Shown here in pieces: positions 18,359-27,250 of a stretch of 64,000 nucleotides of DNA. Source of the DNA: Streptomyces sp. MNU76. GTDB taxonomy: Bacteria; Actinomycetota; Actinomycetes; Streptomycetales; Streptomycetaceae. The stretch's first letter is position 1. Every line of letters starts with the position of its first letter. The notes under the pieces were generated by a model. It ran no database searches and was not told where the DNA came from. It was given only the letters and a program-made list of their open reading frames with translations. Position numbers and translations under genes: made by a program. The stretch lies in NCBI RefSeq assembly GCF_020982545.1, contig NZ_JAJKLK010000003.1, positions 62,001 through 126,000 on the forward strand, read 5' to 3'.

Positions 18359-19903
18359 TCAGCCGGCGGTGGGTCCGGCCGCGCCGGAGAGGGCTTCCAG
18401 GTCGCTCTTGCGGACCCTGATCACCACCAGGGCGGTGGCCAGGGCGAGGACGGCCATCGCGACAGCGGGTACGAAAGCCGTCGAGATGCCCTGCGAGAGC
18501 ACCTCGTGGCTCCAGGGAGCCGGCAGCTGTTGGGTCTTTGCGAACTCGGCCTTCTGCGCGTCCGTTGCCTGGGACATGAAGAGCTGGACCTGCTTCTCCG
18601 CCTCGTCGCGGCTGGCCGTACCGAAGACCGTCGTGAGGATGGACAGGCCGAGCGAACCGCCCACCTGCTGCGTGACGTTGAGCAGCCCGGACGCCGCGCC
18701 CGCCTCGTGCGGGGCCACCCCCGAGACCGCGGTCAGGGTGAGGGTCACGAAGTTCAGGCCCATGCCGAAGCCGAACACCACCATCGGACCGAGCACGCCA
18801 CCGACGTAGGAACTGTCGGGGCTGATGAAAGTCTGCCAGGTCAGACCGAGCACCACGAGCGTGGAGCCGACCACCATGAACGGCTTGGGGCCGAGCACCG
18901 GCAGGAACCGCTGGGACAGACCGGCACCGGTGACGATCGCGACGGTCACCGGGAGGAAGACCAGACCGGCCTCGATCGGGGTGTAGCGCAGCACGTTCTG
19001 CACGAACAGCACGATGAAGCAGAACATCCCGAACATCGCCGCCGCGAGGCTCAGCATGATCACGTACGTGCCCGAGCGATTGCGGTCGGTGAACATCCGC
19101 AGCGGGGTGATGGGCTCCTTGGCGCGCCTCTCGATCAGGCCGAACAGCAGCAGGACCACCGCGGCCGTGAAGGAACCGATGGTCAGGCCGTCGCGCCAAC
19201 CGTCCTCCGCCGCGCGGATGAACCCGTAGACCAGCGAGGCCATACCTGCGGTCGAGGTGAGCGCGCCCGCGATGTCGAACCGTCCCGGGTGCCGCTCGGA
19301 CTCGCTGATGTACATCGGGGTGAGGACGGCGATCAGCACACCGATGGGCACGTTGACGAACAGCACCCACCTCCAGTCGAGCCACTCGGTGAGCATGCCG
19401 CCCGCGAGCAGGCCGATGGCGCCGCCACCGGCGGAGACCGCGGCGAAGACGCCGAACGCCCGGTTCCGTTCGGGTCCTTCGGGGAACGTCGTCGTGATGA
19501 GCGCCAACGAGGTCGGCGAGGCGATCGCCCCACCGACGCCCTGCAGCGCGCGGGCCGCGAGCAGCTGCCAGGGTTCCTGGGCGAGGCCGCCGAGCAGCGA
19601 GGCGAGGGTGAAGACGAGGATTCCGGTCATGAACACCCGGCGGCGGCCGAGGATGTCACCGGCCCGGCCGCCCAGGAGGAGCAGACCGCCGAAGGTCAGT
19701 GTGTAGGCGCTGACCACCCATGTCAGGTCGGTGGTGCTGAATTTGAGCGCGTCTTGAATGTGCGGGAGCGCGATGTTCACAATCGTCGCGTCGAGTACCA
19801 CCATGAGTTGGCAGGCCGCGATGACGGTGAGCGCGATGCCGGGACGCCCCTCCCGGCGGGCGGCTCCCGGCTTCTGATCCTGAGTCAACGGAGAGGTTGT
19901 CAC
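18359..19903 (-). CDS. MFS transporter, DHA2 (EmrB/QacA, 14-TM) drug exporter
   Basis: 514 residues from ATG 19903. It has 14 predicted spans and the signatures of proton-coupled drug exporters: motif D1 VVLDATIVNIALP, motif A GGRAGDILGRRRVF after span 2, and motif C-like GGAIGLLAGGMLTEWLDWRW in span 5. It is divergent from a TetR regulator, and two operators lie between them, so it is probably induced by the regulator's ligand. The substrate is unknown. Confidence 0.93.
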   Translation of the reverse strand: MTTSPLTQDQKPGAARREGRPGIALTVIAACQLMVVLDATIVNIALPHIQDALKFSTTDLTWVVSAYTLTFGGLLLLGGRAGDILGRRRVFMTGILVFTLASLLGGLAQEPWQLLAARALQGVGGAIASPTSLALITTTFPEGPERNRAFGVFAAVSAGGGAIGLLAGGMLTEWLDWRWVLFVNVPIGVLIAVLTPMYISESERHPGRFDIAGALTSTAGMASLVYGFIRAAEDGWRDGLTIGSFTAAVVLLLFGLIERRAKEPITPLRMFTDRNRSGTYVIMLSLAAAMFGMFCFIVLFVQNVLRYTPIEAGLVFLPVTVAIVTGAGLSQRFLPVLGPKPFMVVGSTLVVLGLTWQTFISPDSSYVGGVLGPMVVFGFGMGLNFVTLTLTAVSGVAPHEAGAASGLLNVTQQVGGSLGLSILTTVFGTASRDEAEKQVQLFMSQATDAQKAEFAKTQQLPAPWSHEVLSQGISTAFVPAVAMAVLALATALVVIRVRKSDLEALSGAAGPTAG

Positions 19904-19926
19904 TATGGGTCCCCCACAAGTGCCTT

Positions 19927-19946
19927 AGTGAACGCTCGCGTTCACT
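19927..19946. promoter_or_regulatory. operator 1 of the TetR regulator
   Basis: AGTGAACGC-TC-GCGTTCACT is a perfect 9+9 palindrome starting 24 bases before the MFS start codon. Confidence 0.8.
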
Positions 19947-19974
19947 GGCGCGTCCACGGTGATGAGTCCCCCTT

Positions 19975-19994
19975 AGTGAACGCAAGCGTTCATT
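19975..19994. promoter_or_regulatory. operator 2 of the TetR regulator
   Basis: AGTGAACGC-AA-GCGTTCATT repeats operator 1 with one mismatch, 48 bp away, and lies about 87 bases before the regulator's ATG. Confidence 0.8.
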
Positions 19995-20080
19995 GCAGTC
20001 GCCGCCGTGGTGCTCGTCGTCCGTCCGCTTCCGCTTCCGCTTTCGGTATCCCCGCCCCCTGGCTCAACGGAGAAACACAG

Positions 20081-20695
20081 ATGGTCACTTCGCGCTGGAC
20101 GGCCGCTCCTGCCCCGACGGTCTCCCCGCGTCGGCGCGGCGCCGTGCTCGAGCGCGCCATCCTCGACGCGGCGCTGGAGCAGCTCAGCACGGTCGGCTGG
20201 AGCGGCCTCACCATGGAGGGGGTCGCCGCGGGCGCCCAGACGGGCAAGGCGGCGGTCTATCGTCGCTGGCCCTCCAAGGAGGACCTCGTCGCCGACGCCC
20301 TGCAGGCCGGGCTGCCGCGTTTCGAGGAGGCGCCCGACCTCGGGAACGTGCGCGAGGATCTGTTGGCGCTGTGCCGTCAGGCCCGTGAGGCGATGTTCTC
20401 GCGTCCCGGGTTCGCTCTGCGGTCGGTGATTCACGAATGCGACACCATCCAGGCCGAACGCTTCCATGGTGTGATCATCGAGGGTGTCGTGGAGCCGACG
20501 GTCAAGCTGCTGCGCGAGGTCGTGGAGCGTGGAATCAGGCGGGGTGAGGTACGCCCCGACGCGGCCAACGGCTATGTCTTCGACGCGATTCCGGCCATGA
20601 TGATGTACCGCTCGAAGATGTGCGGGAGCGAATGGAGTGAGCAGGACATCGAGGAGATGATCGACCAGTTGATGGTTCCGCTGCTCTGCCGGTGA
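20081..20695 (+). CDS. TetR/AcrR-family repressor of the adjacent MFS gene
   Basis: 204 residues from ATG 20081; ACGGAGAAACAC upstream supplies a ribosome-binding site. The N-terminal helix-turn-helix is at about residues 20-66 (ILDAALEQLSTVGWSGLTME, KAAVYRRWPSKEDLV). The C-terminal ligand domain is of the TetR_C_16/33 kind. The twin palindromes in the divergent promoter are its expected binding sites. Confidence 0.92.
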   Translation: MVTSRWTAAPAPTVSPRRRGAVLERAILDAALEQLSTVGWSGLTMEGVAAGAQTGKAAVYRRWPSKEDLVADALQAGLPRFEEAPDLGNVREDLLALCRQAREAMFSRPGFALRSVIHECDTIQAERFHGVIIEGVVEPTVKLLREVVERGIRRGEVRPDAANGYVFDAIPAMMMYRSKMCGSEWSEQDIEEMIDQLMVPLLCR

Positions 20696-20786
20696 GGCGC
20701 CCGGGCGGACTCGGCGAAGGGGCTCAGGTTGCCCCGGGAAACCTGGGTGTCGCGCGGGGGCGCGGGCGGCGTAGGCTAAGGGCGCC

Positions 20787-21488
20787 ATGCCGTACGAACC
20801 ACCAACCCACACCGTCGAGCGCTCTCTGCGTGCCACGACCGGAGCGAAGGTCATCGCCGGTGTCGACGAGGTGGGGCGCGGAGCCTGGGCCGGTCCAGTC
20901 ACCGTCTGTGCGGCGGTCACCGGACTACGTCGACCACCCGAGGGCCTCACCGACTCCAAGCTCCTGACGATCAAGCGACGCGAGTCGCTCGCCGAGGAAC
21001 TGCTGAAGTGGGTCACCTCGCACGCCCTCGGTCACGCCTCTCCGGAGGAGATCGACGACCTGGGTATGACGGCCGCGCTGCGGCTGGCCGCCGTGCGGGC
21101 CCTGGAGGCCCTTCCGGTGCGGCCCGACGCGGTCATCCTCGACGGCAAGCACGACTACCTGGGGTCACCCTGGCGGGTTCGGACGGTGATCAAGGGCGAT
21201 CAGTCCTGTGTCGCCGTCGCGGCCGCCTCGGTGATCGCCAAGGTTCAGCGCGACAAAATGATGGCCGAACTGGGTGTCGACCATGCAGACTTCGGTTTCG
21301 CGGCCAACGCCGGGTATCCGTCGCCTGTCCACAAGGCCGCGCTGGCGGAGCGGGGCCCCACCCCGTACCACCGGTTGTCGTGGGCGTATCTTGATGCGCT
21401 GCCCCAGTGGCGGCACCTCAAGAAGGCCCGCACCTGGGCGGACGGAAGCGTTCCGGAGATCGAGGGTCAGCTCGGCTTCGATTTCTGA
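20787..21488 (+). CDS. rnhB: ribonuclease HII
   Basis: 233 residues. It cleaves RNA in RNA/DNA hybrids and starts removal of misincorporated ribonucleotides. The catalytic DE is in [16 protein letters not shown], followed by [12 protein letters not shown]; the further acidic residues are in [10 protein letters not shown] and [17 protein letters not shown] at 20772-20777 sits nine bases before the ATG with no ribosome-binding site, so it may be leaderless. Confidence 0.95.
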   Translation: MPYEPPTHTVERSLRATTGAKVIAGVDEVGRGAWAGPVTVCAAVTGLRRPPEGLTDSKLLTIKRRESLAEELLKWVTSHALGHASPEEIDDLGMTAALRLAAVRALEALPVRPDAVILDGKHDYLGSPWRVRTVIKGDQSCVAVAAASVIAKVQRDKMMAELGVDHADFGFAANAGYPSPVHKAALAERGPTPYHRLSWAYLDALPQWRHLKKARTWADGSVPEIEGQLGFDF

Positions 21489-21556
21489 CGGATTCGTTCG
21501 CACTCATGTGCCACCCGCCGACGCGAGTCGCGCCAGCGTTTGATAAATATCAGCTC

Positions 21557-22162
21557 ATGCCTCTCATTCCCGAGGAGCCTCAGATTCACGAGAGTGCCCA
21601 GGGCCCGCGTGCCACTCCGGCCAGCGGCCGGGTCGCGCCGACCCCCCGTCCCGTACCCGGTCCCCGTCCCGCGGCTCCGCCGCGTCCTGGTCGTCCGGGT
21701 CCTGCCCGGCCGGTGCCGGCTCAGCGCGCGGCTCACGCCGCGGCCAAGCCCGGGCCGTCCGCCCCTGCCGCAACCCCGCAGATCCAACTGATCCCGGCCT
21801 CGACCGAGGGCGCGCTGGACGCCGCCGAGGAAGCCGTCGACCTGCTGTTGGAGTCGGGCCGCGCCCCCGGTGACGTGCTGGTGATCACCACCGGCGAGTC
21901 GCACCCGTGGGCCGACCACGAGCTCTCCTTCGGCGAGGCCGCCTACTGGGCGCAGCACGACGCGGGCGACGACGTCTTCTACGCCGATGCCTCGGCCACC
22001 GACCGGGCCGCGCCGCGTCCGGTCGTCGTGGTCGCCGTCAACGGCGGAACCGATGCCGTCACCGCCCAGGCGCTCCCCAAGGCCCTCGGCCGGGCCCGGG
22101 CCCTGTTGATCGTGTGCGGCGACCCGCAGACGATCAACTCGGTGCTGGGCGCCGGAGTCTGA
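21557..22162 (+). CDS. conserved hypothetical protein next to rnhB
   Basis: 201 residues from ATG 21557. Residues 1-75 are Pro/Ala/Arg-rich and disordered. The remainder (ALDAAEEAVDLLLESG, VLVITTGESHPWADHELSFG, DDVFYADA, KALGRARALLIVCGDPQTIN) looks like a RecA-fold C-terminal half of the kind seen at the end of UvrD-type helicases, but there is no Walker A or helicase motif. It starts 68 bases after rnhB in an unusually AT-rich spot (GATAAATATCAG). I do not recognise a function. Confidence 0.75.
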   Translation: MPLIPEEPQIHESAQGPRATPASGRVAPTPRPVPGPRPAAPPRPGRPGPARPVPAQRAAHAAAKPGPSAPAATPQIQLIPASTEGALDAAEEAVDLLLESGRAPGDVLVITTGESHPWADHELSFGEAAYWAQHDAGDDVFYADASATDRAAPRPVVVVAVNGGTDAVTAQALPKALGRARALLIVCGDPQTINSVLGAGV

Positions 22163-22489
22163 GCGACTGGGGACCTGGCCCCGGTCGGCCCGCGAGGGCC
22201 CGCCGGGGAGCCGTGCCTGCCCGCGAACGATCCGGGCGGCACTGCGGCCACACCCCGTGACGGGGCGCTTCGGCGTGCCTGCGGGGTGTTTCGGCGTGTC
22301 CGGGGGGCGCTGCGTCGGACGTCGGCGGCCGGTTCCGCCGCGTTGCCGCGGCTCTGCTTGTCGGTGCGGTGCGGTGCGGTGCCGTGCCGTGCGGCGAGGG
22401 CGGGCTGCCCCACCCCGTGGCTTCGCGGGGTGGGGGCGGGCGTTCGCGGTGTCCGGGCCGGGCGTGCCGAAGCAACCCGGGGCTGCGGC
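22163..22489. other. low-complexity intergenic region with hairpin
   Basis: About 330 bases, very G-rich, with tandem GTGCG/GTGCC runs near 22360-22395. No supported gene. Confidence 0.4.
22407..22437. terminator. hairpin between convergent hypothetical genes
   Basis: GCCCCACCCCG (22407-22417) pairs with CGGGGTGGGGGC (22426-22437) with one extra G and an 8-base loop. Confidence 0.6.
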
Positions 22490-23116
22490 TCAGCGCGCCG
22501 CGGCTCGGCGCAGTACCTCCGACGCGACGCCACCGGTGCGGGGCATGGGCGGCGGCGCGACGGCCGTGGCGAAGGGCTCGGCCGGTGAGTCCGCGTGCGG
22601 TCGACGGCCACCCCGGCCCTCGCCGAGGACCTGCCAGCCGTCACGTGTCAGCGTGATGTACGCCCCGCAGCGCAGCCCGTGCAGGGTGCAGGCGTCCCGC
22701 AGCCCCCACATCCACGCCCCGTCCTCCTCTGTCCAACGCGCGTCGCCGTCACGGCAGTAGAGCAGCACGGCCGTACGCACCGGGGTGCGCCGGCGCAGAT
22801 CATGCGGAATGACCCTGCGCAGCTGCGCGAGGAGGGCGTTGCGGAACATCCACCCGTCGGCCGGGGCCGGGCGCCGGACGAACGAGGCGCTCGCCATCAA
22901 CCGCTCGTCCGGATCCAGGACGGCGATGACCGCCGTCGCGGGCCGGGGCTGATGCCGCGCGTGCAGCCCGCTGACGACCTCCCGGGGATTGCGCAGCAGC
23001 GGAATCCCGGCGGCGGCCCATTCCGCGGGCTCGAGCAACCGGTTGGCGGAAGTGGCGGAGAGGTCGGCAGAGGTCGACACGGAGGCCGCCGAGGACGGAG
23101 CGAATCCGAAGGTCAC
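22490..23116 (-). CDS. conserved actinobacterial hypothetical protein
   Basis: 208 residues from GTG 23116 after GGGAGGATC. It contains NRLLEPAEWAAAGIPLLRNP, ATAVIAVLDPDERLMASASF, RTAVLLYCRDGDARWTEEDG and MWGLRDACTLHGLRCGAYIT. The order (conserved core, long strand-rich middle, short charged tail) suggests a soluble protein. It is just downstream of recQ on the same strand, so a link to DNA metabolism is possible, but I cannot name a family. Confidence 0.7.
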   Translation of the reverse strand: MTFGFAPSSAASVSTSADLSATSANRLLEPAEWAAAGIPLLRNPREVVSGLHARHQPRPATAVIAVLDPDERLMASASFVRRPAPADGWMFRNALLAQLRRVIPHDLRRRTPVRTAVLLYCRDGDARWTEEDGAWMWGLRDACTLHGLRCGAYITLTRDGWQVLGEGRGGRRPHADSPAEPFATAVAPPPMPRTGGVASEVLRRAAAR

Positions 23117-23373
23117 GATCCTCCCTTCGGCTACGCGCCCACACAGCGGGGCGGGGGTCGGACTGGGGGAGCGCACGCCGCAGCAGAAGCCCTACCGATG
23201 AACGAGTGGGCCGTACGGGGAGCGGACTCCAATTCTTCCTGGCGAAGTTGGTTGCGGCAACGAGCAATTGGGGCCACTGACAGTTTTGTGGTGATCCACC
23301 GCTTATATCCCTGCGCATGGGACGCGTTCGCAACGCCCAAGCGGCACGGGGCTCACGCGCGGTTGACGGTCGG

Positions 23374-25554
23374 TCACCCCCGGACGGCGAGAACGAGCGG
23401 CAGCACCCCCTGCGCGCCCGCGCGCCGGAGCACGCGCGTGGCGACCGCGAGCGTCCAGCCGGTCTCCGTGGCGTCGTCGACCAGCAGCACGGGCCCGTCC
23501 GCCTCCGCGAGAGCGGCGGCCAGTTCAGGGGGCACGGTCAGCGCCCCGTCGAGCGCCTTGAGGCGTTGTGCGCTGTTGCTCCGGGTGACCTGGGAGACCG
23601 CGCCGGTGTACGCCACCGAGCCCAGCAGGGGCAGGCGGCCGATCTCGGCGATCCGCGCGCCGAGGGAACCGATCAACTGCGGCCGCGTACGGGACGCCAT
23701 GGTGACGACACCCACCGGACGGGGCGGTGCGTCCGCCTGGCCGGAGGCCCAGCCGCCGGGGCCCTTCGCCCAGTCGGCCAGTACGGCCACCACCGCCTTC
23801 GCCACGTCGTCCGGCACCGGCCCGTCCGGGGCCTGGGGGGCGAGCATCGGCCGCAGTCGGTTGCCCCAGCCGATGTCAGACAACCGCCCCAACGCTCGTC
23901 CTGGAGCGGCCTGTTCACCGGCCGGAATGCGTCCCTTCAGATTGACGCCGACCGCCGGCAGCCCGGTCGGCCACATCTTGCGGGGCTCCACCTCGACCCC
24001 GGCCCGCCCCAACTCGCCGCGCGCCGCGTCCAGCGCGGCCGAGGAGACGGTCTCCGCGAACCGGGGCTTCGCGCAGGTGTCGCAGCGCCCGCACGGCGCG
24101 GCCTCCTCGTCGTCCAACTGCCGCCGCAGGAACTCCATCCGGCAGCCCGTCGTCGTCACGTAGTCACGCATCGCCTGCTGCTCGGCCGCGCGCTGCTTGG
24201 CGACCCACGCGTAGCGCTCGGTGTCGTAGGTCCAGGGGACGCCGGTTGCGACCCAACCGCCCTGGACGCGGCGGACCGCGCCGTCCACGTCGAGGACCTT
24301 CAGCATCGTCTCCAACCGGGAGCGGCGCAGTTCCACCAGAGGCTCGAGAGCGGGCAGGGAGAGCGGTCGCTCCGCGTGTGCCAGGACGTCCAGGGTCCGC
24401 CGCACCTGCTCCTCCGGAGGGAAGGCGACCGAGGCGAAGTACTCCCAGATCGCCTGGTCCTCCTTGCCGGGCAGCAGCAGCACCTCGGCGTGCTCGACGC
24501 CCCGGCCCGCGCGGCCCACCTGCTGGTAGTAGGCGATGGGGGAGGACGGTGAACCGAGGTGCACCACGAAGCCGAGGTCGGGCTTGTCGAAGCCCATCCC
24601 CAGGGCGGAGGTGGCGACCAGCGCCTTGACCCGGTTGGCGAGCAGGTCCTCCTCGGCCTGCTGCCGGTCGGCGTTCTCCGTCTTGCCGGTGTACGACGTC
24701 ACGGTGTGCCCACACTGGCGGAGGAACGCGGTGACCTCCTCGGCGGCGGCCACGGTGAGCGTGTAGATGATCCCGGAGCCCGGCAACTCGTCCAGGTGGT
24801 CGGCGAGCCAGGCCATCCGGTGGGCGGCGTCCGGCAGTTCGAGCACGCCGAGGCTCAGGCTCTCGCGGTCCAGCGGCCCACGCAGGACCAAGGCGTCCGT
24901 GCCGCCGCCCGTGCCCAGCTGCTCCGCCACGTCGGCCGTCACGCGCGCGTTGGCCGTCGCGGTCGTGGCCAGCACGGGGACACCCGACGGCAGATCGGCC
25001 AGCATGGTGCGCAGCCGGCGGTAGTCGGGGCGGAAGTCATGACCCCAGTCCGAGATGCAGTGCGCCTCGTCGACCACGAGCAACCCGGTCGCGGCGGCCA
25101 GCTCGGGCAGGACCTGGTCACGGAAGTCCGGGTTGTTGAGCCGCTCCGGGCTGACCAGGAGCACGTCCACCGCGCCCGCCGTGACCTCCTGGCGGATGGT
25201 GTCCCACTCCTCTGTGTTCGACGAGTTGATGGTCCGGGCGTGGATGCCGGCGCGGGCGGCCGCCTCCACCTGGTTGCGCATGAGGGCGAGGAGCGGGGAG
25301 ACGATGACGGTGGGGCCCGCGCCCCGCTGGCGCAGGAGCGCGGTCGCGACGAAGTAGACCGCGGACTTGCCCCAGCCCGTGCGCTGCACCACCAGGGCTC
25401 TGCGCTGCTCGGCGACGAGCGCCTCGATGGCGTGCCACTGGTCCTCGCGCAGCCGCGCGGAGCCCGCGGGGGCGCCGACGAGGCGGGCGAGCACGGTGTC
25501 GGCGGCCGTGCGTAGATCTTGGCGGTCCGTGGAGGGCAGGTCTTCGTCGCTCAT
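23374..25554 (-). CDS. recQ: RecQ-type ATP-dependent DNA helicase with C-terminal phosphoribosyltransferase-like domain
   Basis: 726 residues from ATG 25554. Helicase motifs are the Walker A variant [10 protein letters not shown] (about residue 58), [47 protein letters not shown] and QQVGRAGRG. Cysteines for the RecQ zinc domain are in CGRCDTC near residue 495. After about residue 560 the protein continues into a region ending [20 protein letters not shown], which resembles the PRPP loop of ComF-type phosphoribosyltransferases. RecQ unwinds DNA 3'-5' in repair. E. coli RecQ is about 610 residues, so the C-terminal domain is an addition. Confidence 0.93.
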   Translation of the reverse strand: MSDEDLPSTDRQDLRTAADTVLARLVGAPAGSARLREDQWHAIEALVAEQRRALVVQRTGWGKSAVYFVATALLRQRGAGPTVIVSPLLALMRNQVEAAARAGIHARTINSSNTEEWDTIRQEVTAGAVDVLLVSPERLNNPDFRDQVLPELAAATGLLVVDEAHCISDWGHDFRPDYRRLRTMLADLPSGVPVLATTATANARVTADVAEQLGTGGGTDALVLRGPLDRESLSLGVLELPDAAHRMAWLADHLDELPGSGIIYTLTVAAAEEVTAFLRQCGHTVTSYTGKTENADRQQAEEDLLANRVKALVATSALGMGFDKPDLGFVVHLGSPSSPIAYYQQVGRAGRGVEHAEVLLLPGKEDQAIWEYFASVAFPPEEQVRRTLDVLAHAERPLSLPALEPLVELRRSRLETMLKVLDVDGAVRRVQGGWVATGVPWTYDTERYAWVAKQRAAEQQAMRDYVTTTGCRMEFLRRQLDDEEAAPCGRCDTCAKPRFAETVSSAALDAARGELGRAGVEVEPRKMWPTGLPAVGVNLKGRIPAGEQAAPGRALGRLSDIGWGNRLRPMLAPQAPDGPVPDDVAKAVVAVLADWAKGPGGWASGQADAPPRPVGVVTMASRTRPQLIGSLGARIAEIGRLPLLGSVAYTGAVSQVTRSNSAQRLKALDGALTVPPELAAALAEADGPVLLVDDATETGWTLAVATRVLRRAGAQGVLPLVLAVRG

Positions 25555-25687
25555 GGCCCCATGCAACCCGATGCCTCGGACATCGCGCGAACGAGCGGGG
25601 CGAACTGTGGACAGCTTCTGACGTGATCATGGTCGGACTTATCCACAGGGCAAAGCGGAATCTCAAGATCCGCGAGATGGTCACCGC

Positions 25688-27250
25688 ATGACGAATCACA
25701 GCGAAGCGGCCGGGAGCTCCGGCAACAGTGGCATCGGTGGGCAGAACGGATGCGGGCGCAGGAGCGAGCCCTCCGCCTACCCGGGACACGGCACGGCCAA
25801 CGGACCCACCGACGGACAGCAGGTGACCCTCCGCACCCCGGCCGAACTCGCCGACGCCCTGCCCTACCTCCTCGGATATCGACCGGAAGACAGCATCGTC
25901 CTCGTCGCTCTGCACGACCGGGACGCACGGGGACGCTTCGGCGGACGCGCACGGCTGGGCATTCCGGCCCAGACCGACGACTGGCCGTCCGTGGCCCAGC
26001 AGCTGGCCCATGGACTGGTGACCGGAAGTGAGCGTCGAGGAGCCAGGCCGGAGAGCATGGTCGCCTTCCTCTGCCAGGACCCGGCGAGCGGTGAGTCGCC
26101 ACACGACGTCATGGAACGCCTGCGGCCCCTCGCCCAACTGCTGCGCAGGGCCTGCGGCGCCCTGGACGTCCCGGTGGTCGAGGCCCTGTGCATCTCGGAC
26201 GGCCGCTTCTGGTCCTACTGCTGCCCCGGCAACGGATGCTGTTCTTCCGACGGAGAGCCGATGGGGCTGCCGGGTACCTCCGTGCTGGCCGCCGCGGCGA
26301 CCTACGCGGGCCTCCAGGTGCGCGGCACGCTGAAGGAGATGCGGGCCAGGCTGCTGCCCTGGGAGACCGCTGCCACGCTGCAGCAGGAGGCCGCCCTCGA
26401 CGCCGCGCAGTCCGCGCTCGTCCCTCGCATTCTGCACGCGGAGAGCCGCGCGGACGTGGCCGAGGAGACCCTCGCCGTGGCACAGCGCGTCATCGGGCGA
26501 CTGACCGCCGCTCCGGCCGTGCCCGGCACGCTGGACGCGGACCTGCACGACGACGAACTCGTCGGCCACGAGGACGCGGCCACGCTGATCCTCGGACTCC
26601 AGGACCGTGCCACCCGCGACCGCGCCGCCGAATGGATGGAAGGCGACGAAGCCGGCCCGGCTCTCCGGCTCTGGCGGGCCCTCGCCCGCCGCTGCGTCGG
26701 TCCCTACGGCGAGCACGCCGCCGCCCCGCTCACGCTCGCGGGCTGGGTCGCCTGGTCCTCGGGGGACGAACTGGAGGCACGCGAGGCCTTGGCCATGGCC
26801 CTCGCCGCAGACCCCGACTACCTTTTCGCCCGTCTCCTGCACCAGGCCTGCAACGAAGGCCTCGATCCCGAATCCGTTCGCCGCTGCCTGCGCGCCGAAC
26901 GCAGGGGACGCGACCTGACACCTGACCCTGCCAGTGCCAGTGCCAGTGCCAGTGCCAGTGCCAGTGCCAACGGTGAGGAGGGCCCTTCCGAGCAGCGTCC
27001 GGTCCCGCAGTCGGCCTCGGCCGAACCCTGCATCGCGACCGGCCCTCGACGCCGACGCAGGTCCCACCTGGCAGGGAACGCAGACGGCCGCCCCGTTCGG
27101 CGGTCACCCGGCGCCGCTCCAACCCGTCGATCGCGCTCCGCCATCGGCAACGCACCCGCAGGCCGTCGACCGGGCAGCACGGCCGACGGAGCGAGCGCTC
27201 GGGCGCGGGCCCGCCGCGGTGGTGGGCAGCCCACGGAGGGGGAAACGTGA
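25688..27250 (+). CDS. DUF4192 family protein
   Basis: 520 residues from ATG 25688. The conserved DUF4192 start is LRTPAELADALPYLLGYRPE at about residues 42-61, followed by DSIVLVALHD. A middle AAPLTLAGWVAWSSGDELEAREALAMALAADPDY is helical and tetratricopeptide-like. The last 100 residues are low complexity, with SASASASASASAN encoded by a hexanucleotide repeat, and Arg-rich. The function is unknown. It is divergent from recQ and its stop overlaps the next start in GTGA. Confidence 0.85.
   Translation: MTNHSEAAGSSGNSGIGGQNGCGRRSEPSAYPGHGTANGPTDGQQVTLRTPAELADALPYLLGYRPEDSIVLVALHDRDARGRFGGRARLGIPAQTDDWPSVAQQLAHGLVTGSERRGARPESMVAFLCQDPASGESPHDVMERLRPLAQLLRRACGALDVPVVEALCISDGRFWSYCCPGNGCCSSDGEPMGLPGTSVLAAAATYAGLQVRGTLKEMRARLLPWETAATLQQEAALDAAQSALVPRILHAESRADVAEETLAVAQRVIGRLTAAPAVPGTLDADLHDDELVGHEDAATLILGLQDRATRDRAAEWMEGDEAGPALRLWRALARRCVGPYGEHAAAPLTLAGWVAWSSGDELEAREALAMALAADPDYLFARLLHQACNEGLDPESVRRCLRAERRGRDLTPDPASASASASASASANGEEGPSEQRPVPQSASAEPCIATGPRRRRRSHLAGNADGRPVRRSPGAAPTRRSRSAIGNAPAGRRPGSTADGASARARARRGGGQPTEGET
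26929..26970 (+). repeat. TGCCAG hexanucleotide microsatellite
   Basis: Six perfect TGCCAG units (26929-26964) and one TGCCAA, all in frame within the DUF4192 gene, encoding alternating Ser-Ala. Length changes would stay in frame. Confidence 0.9.

Noticed and set aside
17004..19385. 793-codon minus-strand frame
   Set aside because: Runs through DUF4173 and MFS genes in a wrong frame; high-GC artefact.
22163..22489. Possible small genes in the G-rich spacer
   Set aside because: Only GTGCG-type low complexity and a hairpin; no start with ribosome-binding site and no codon bias that differs from noise.
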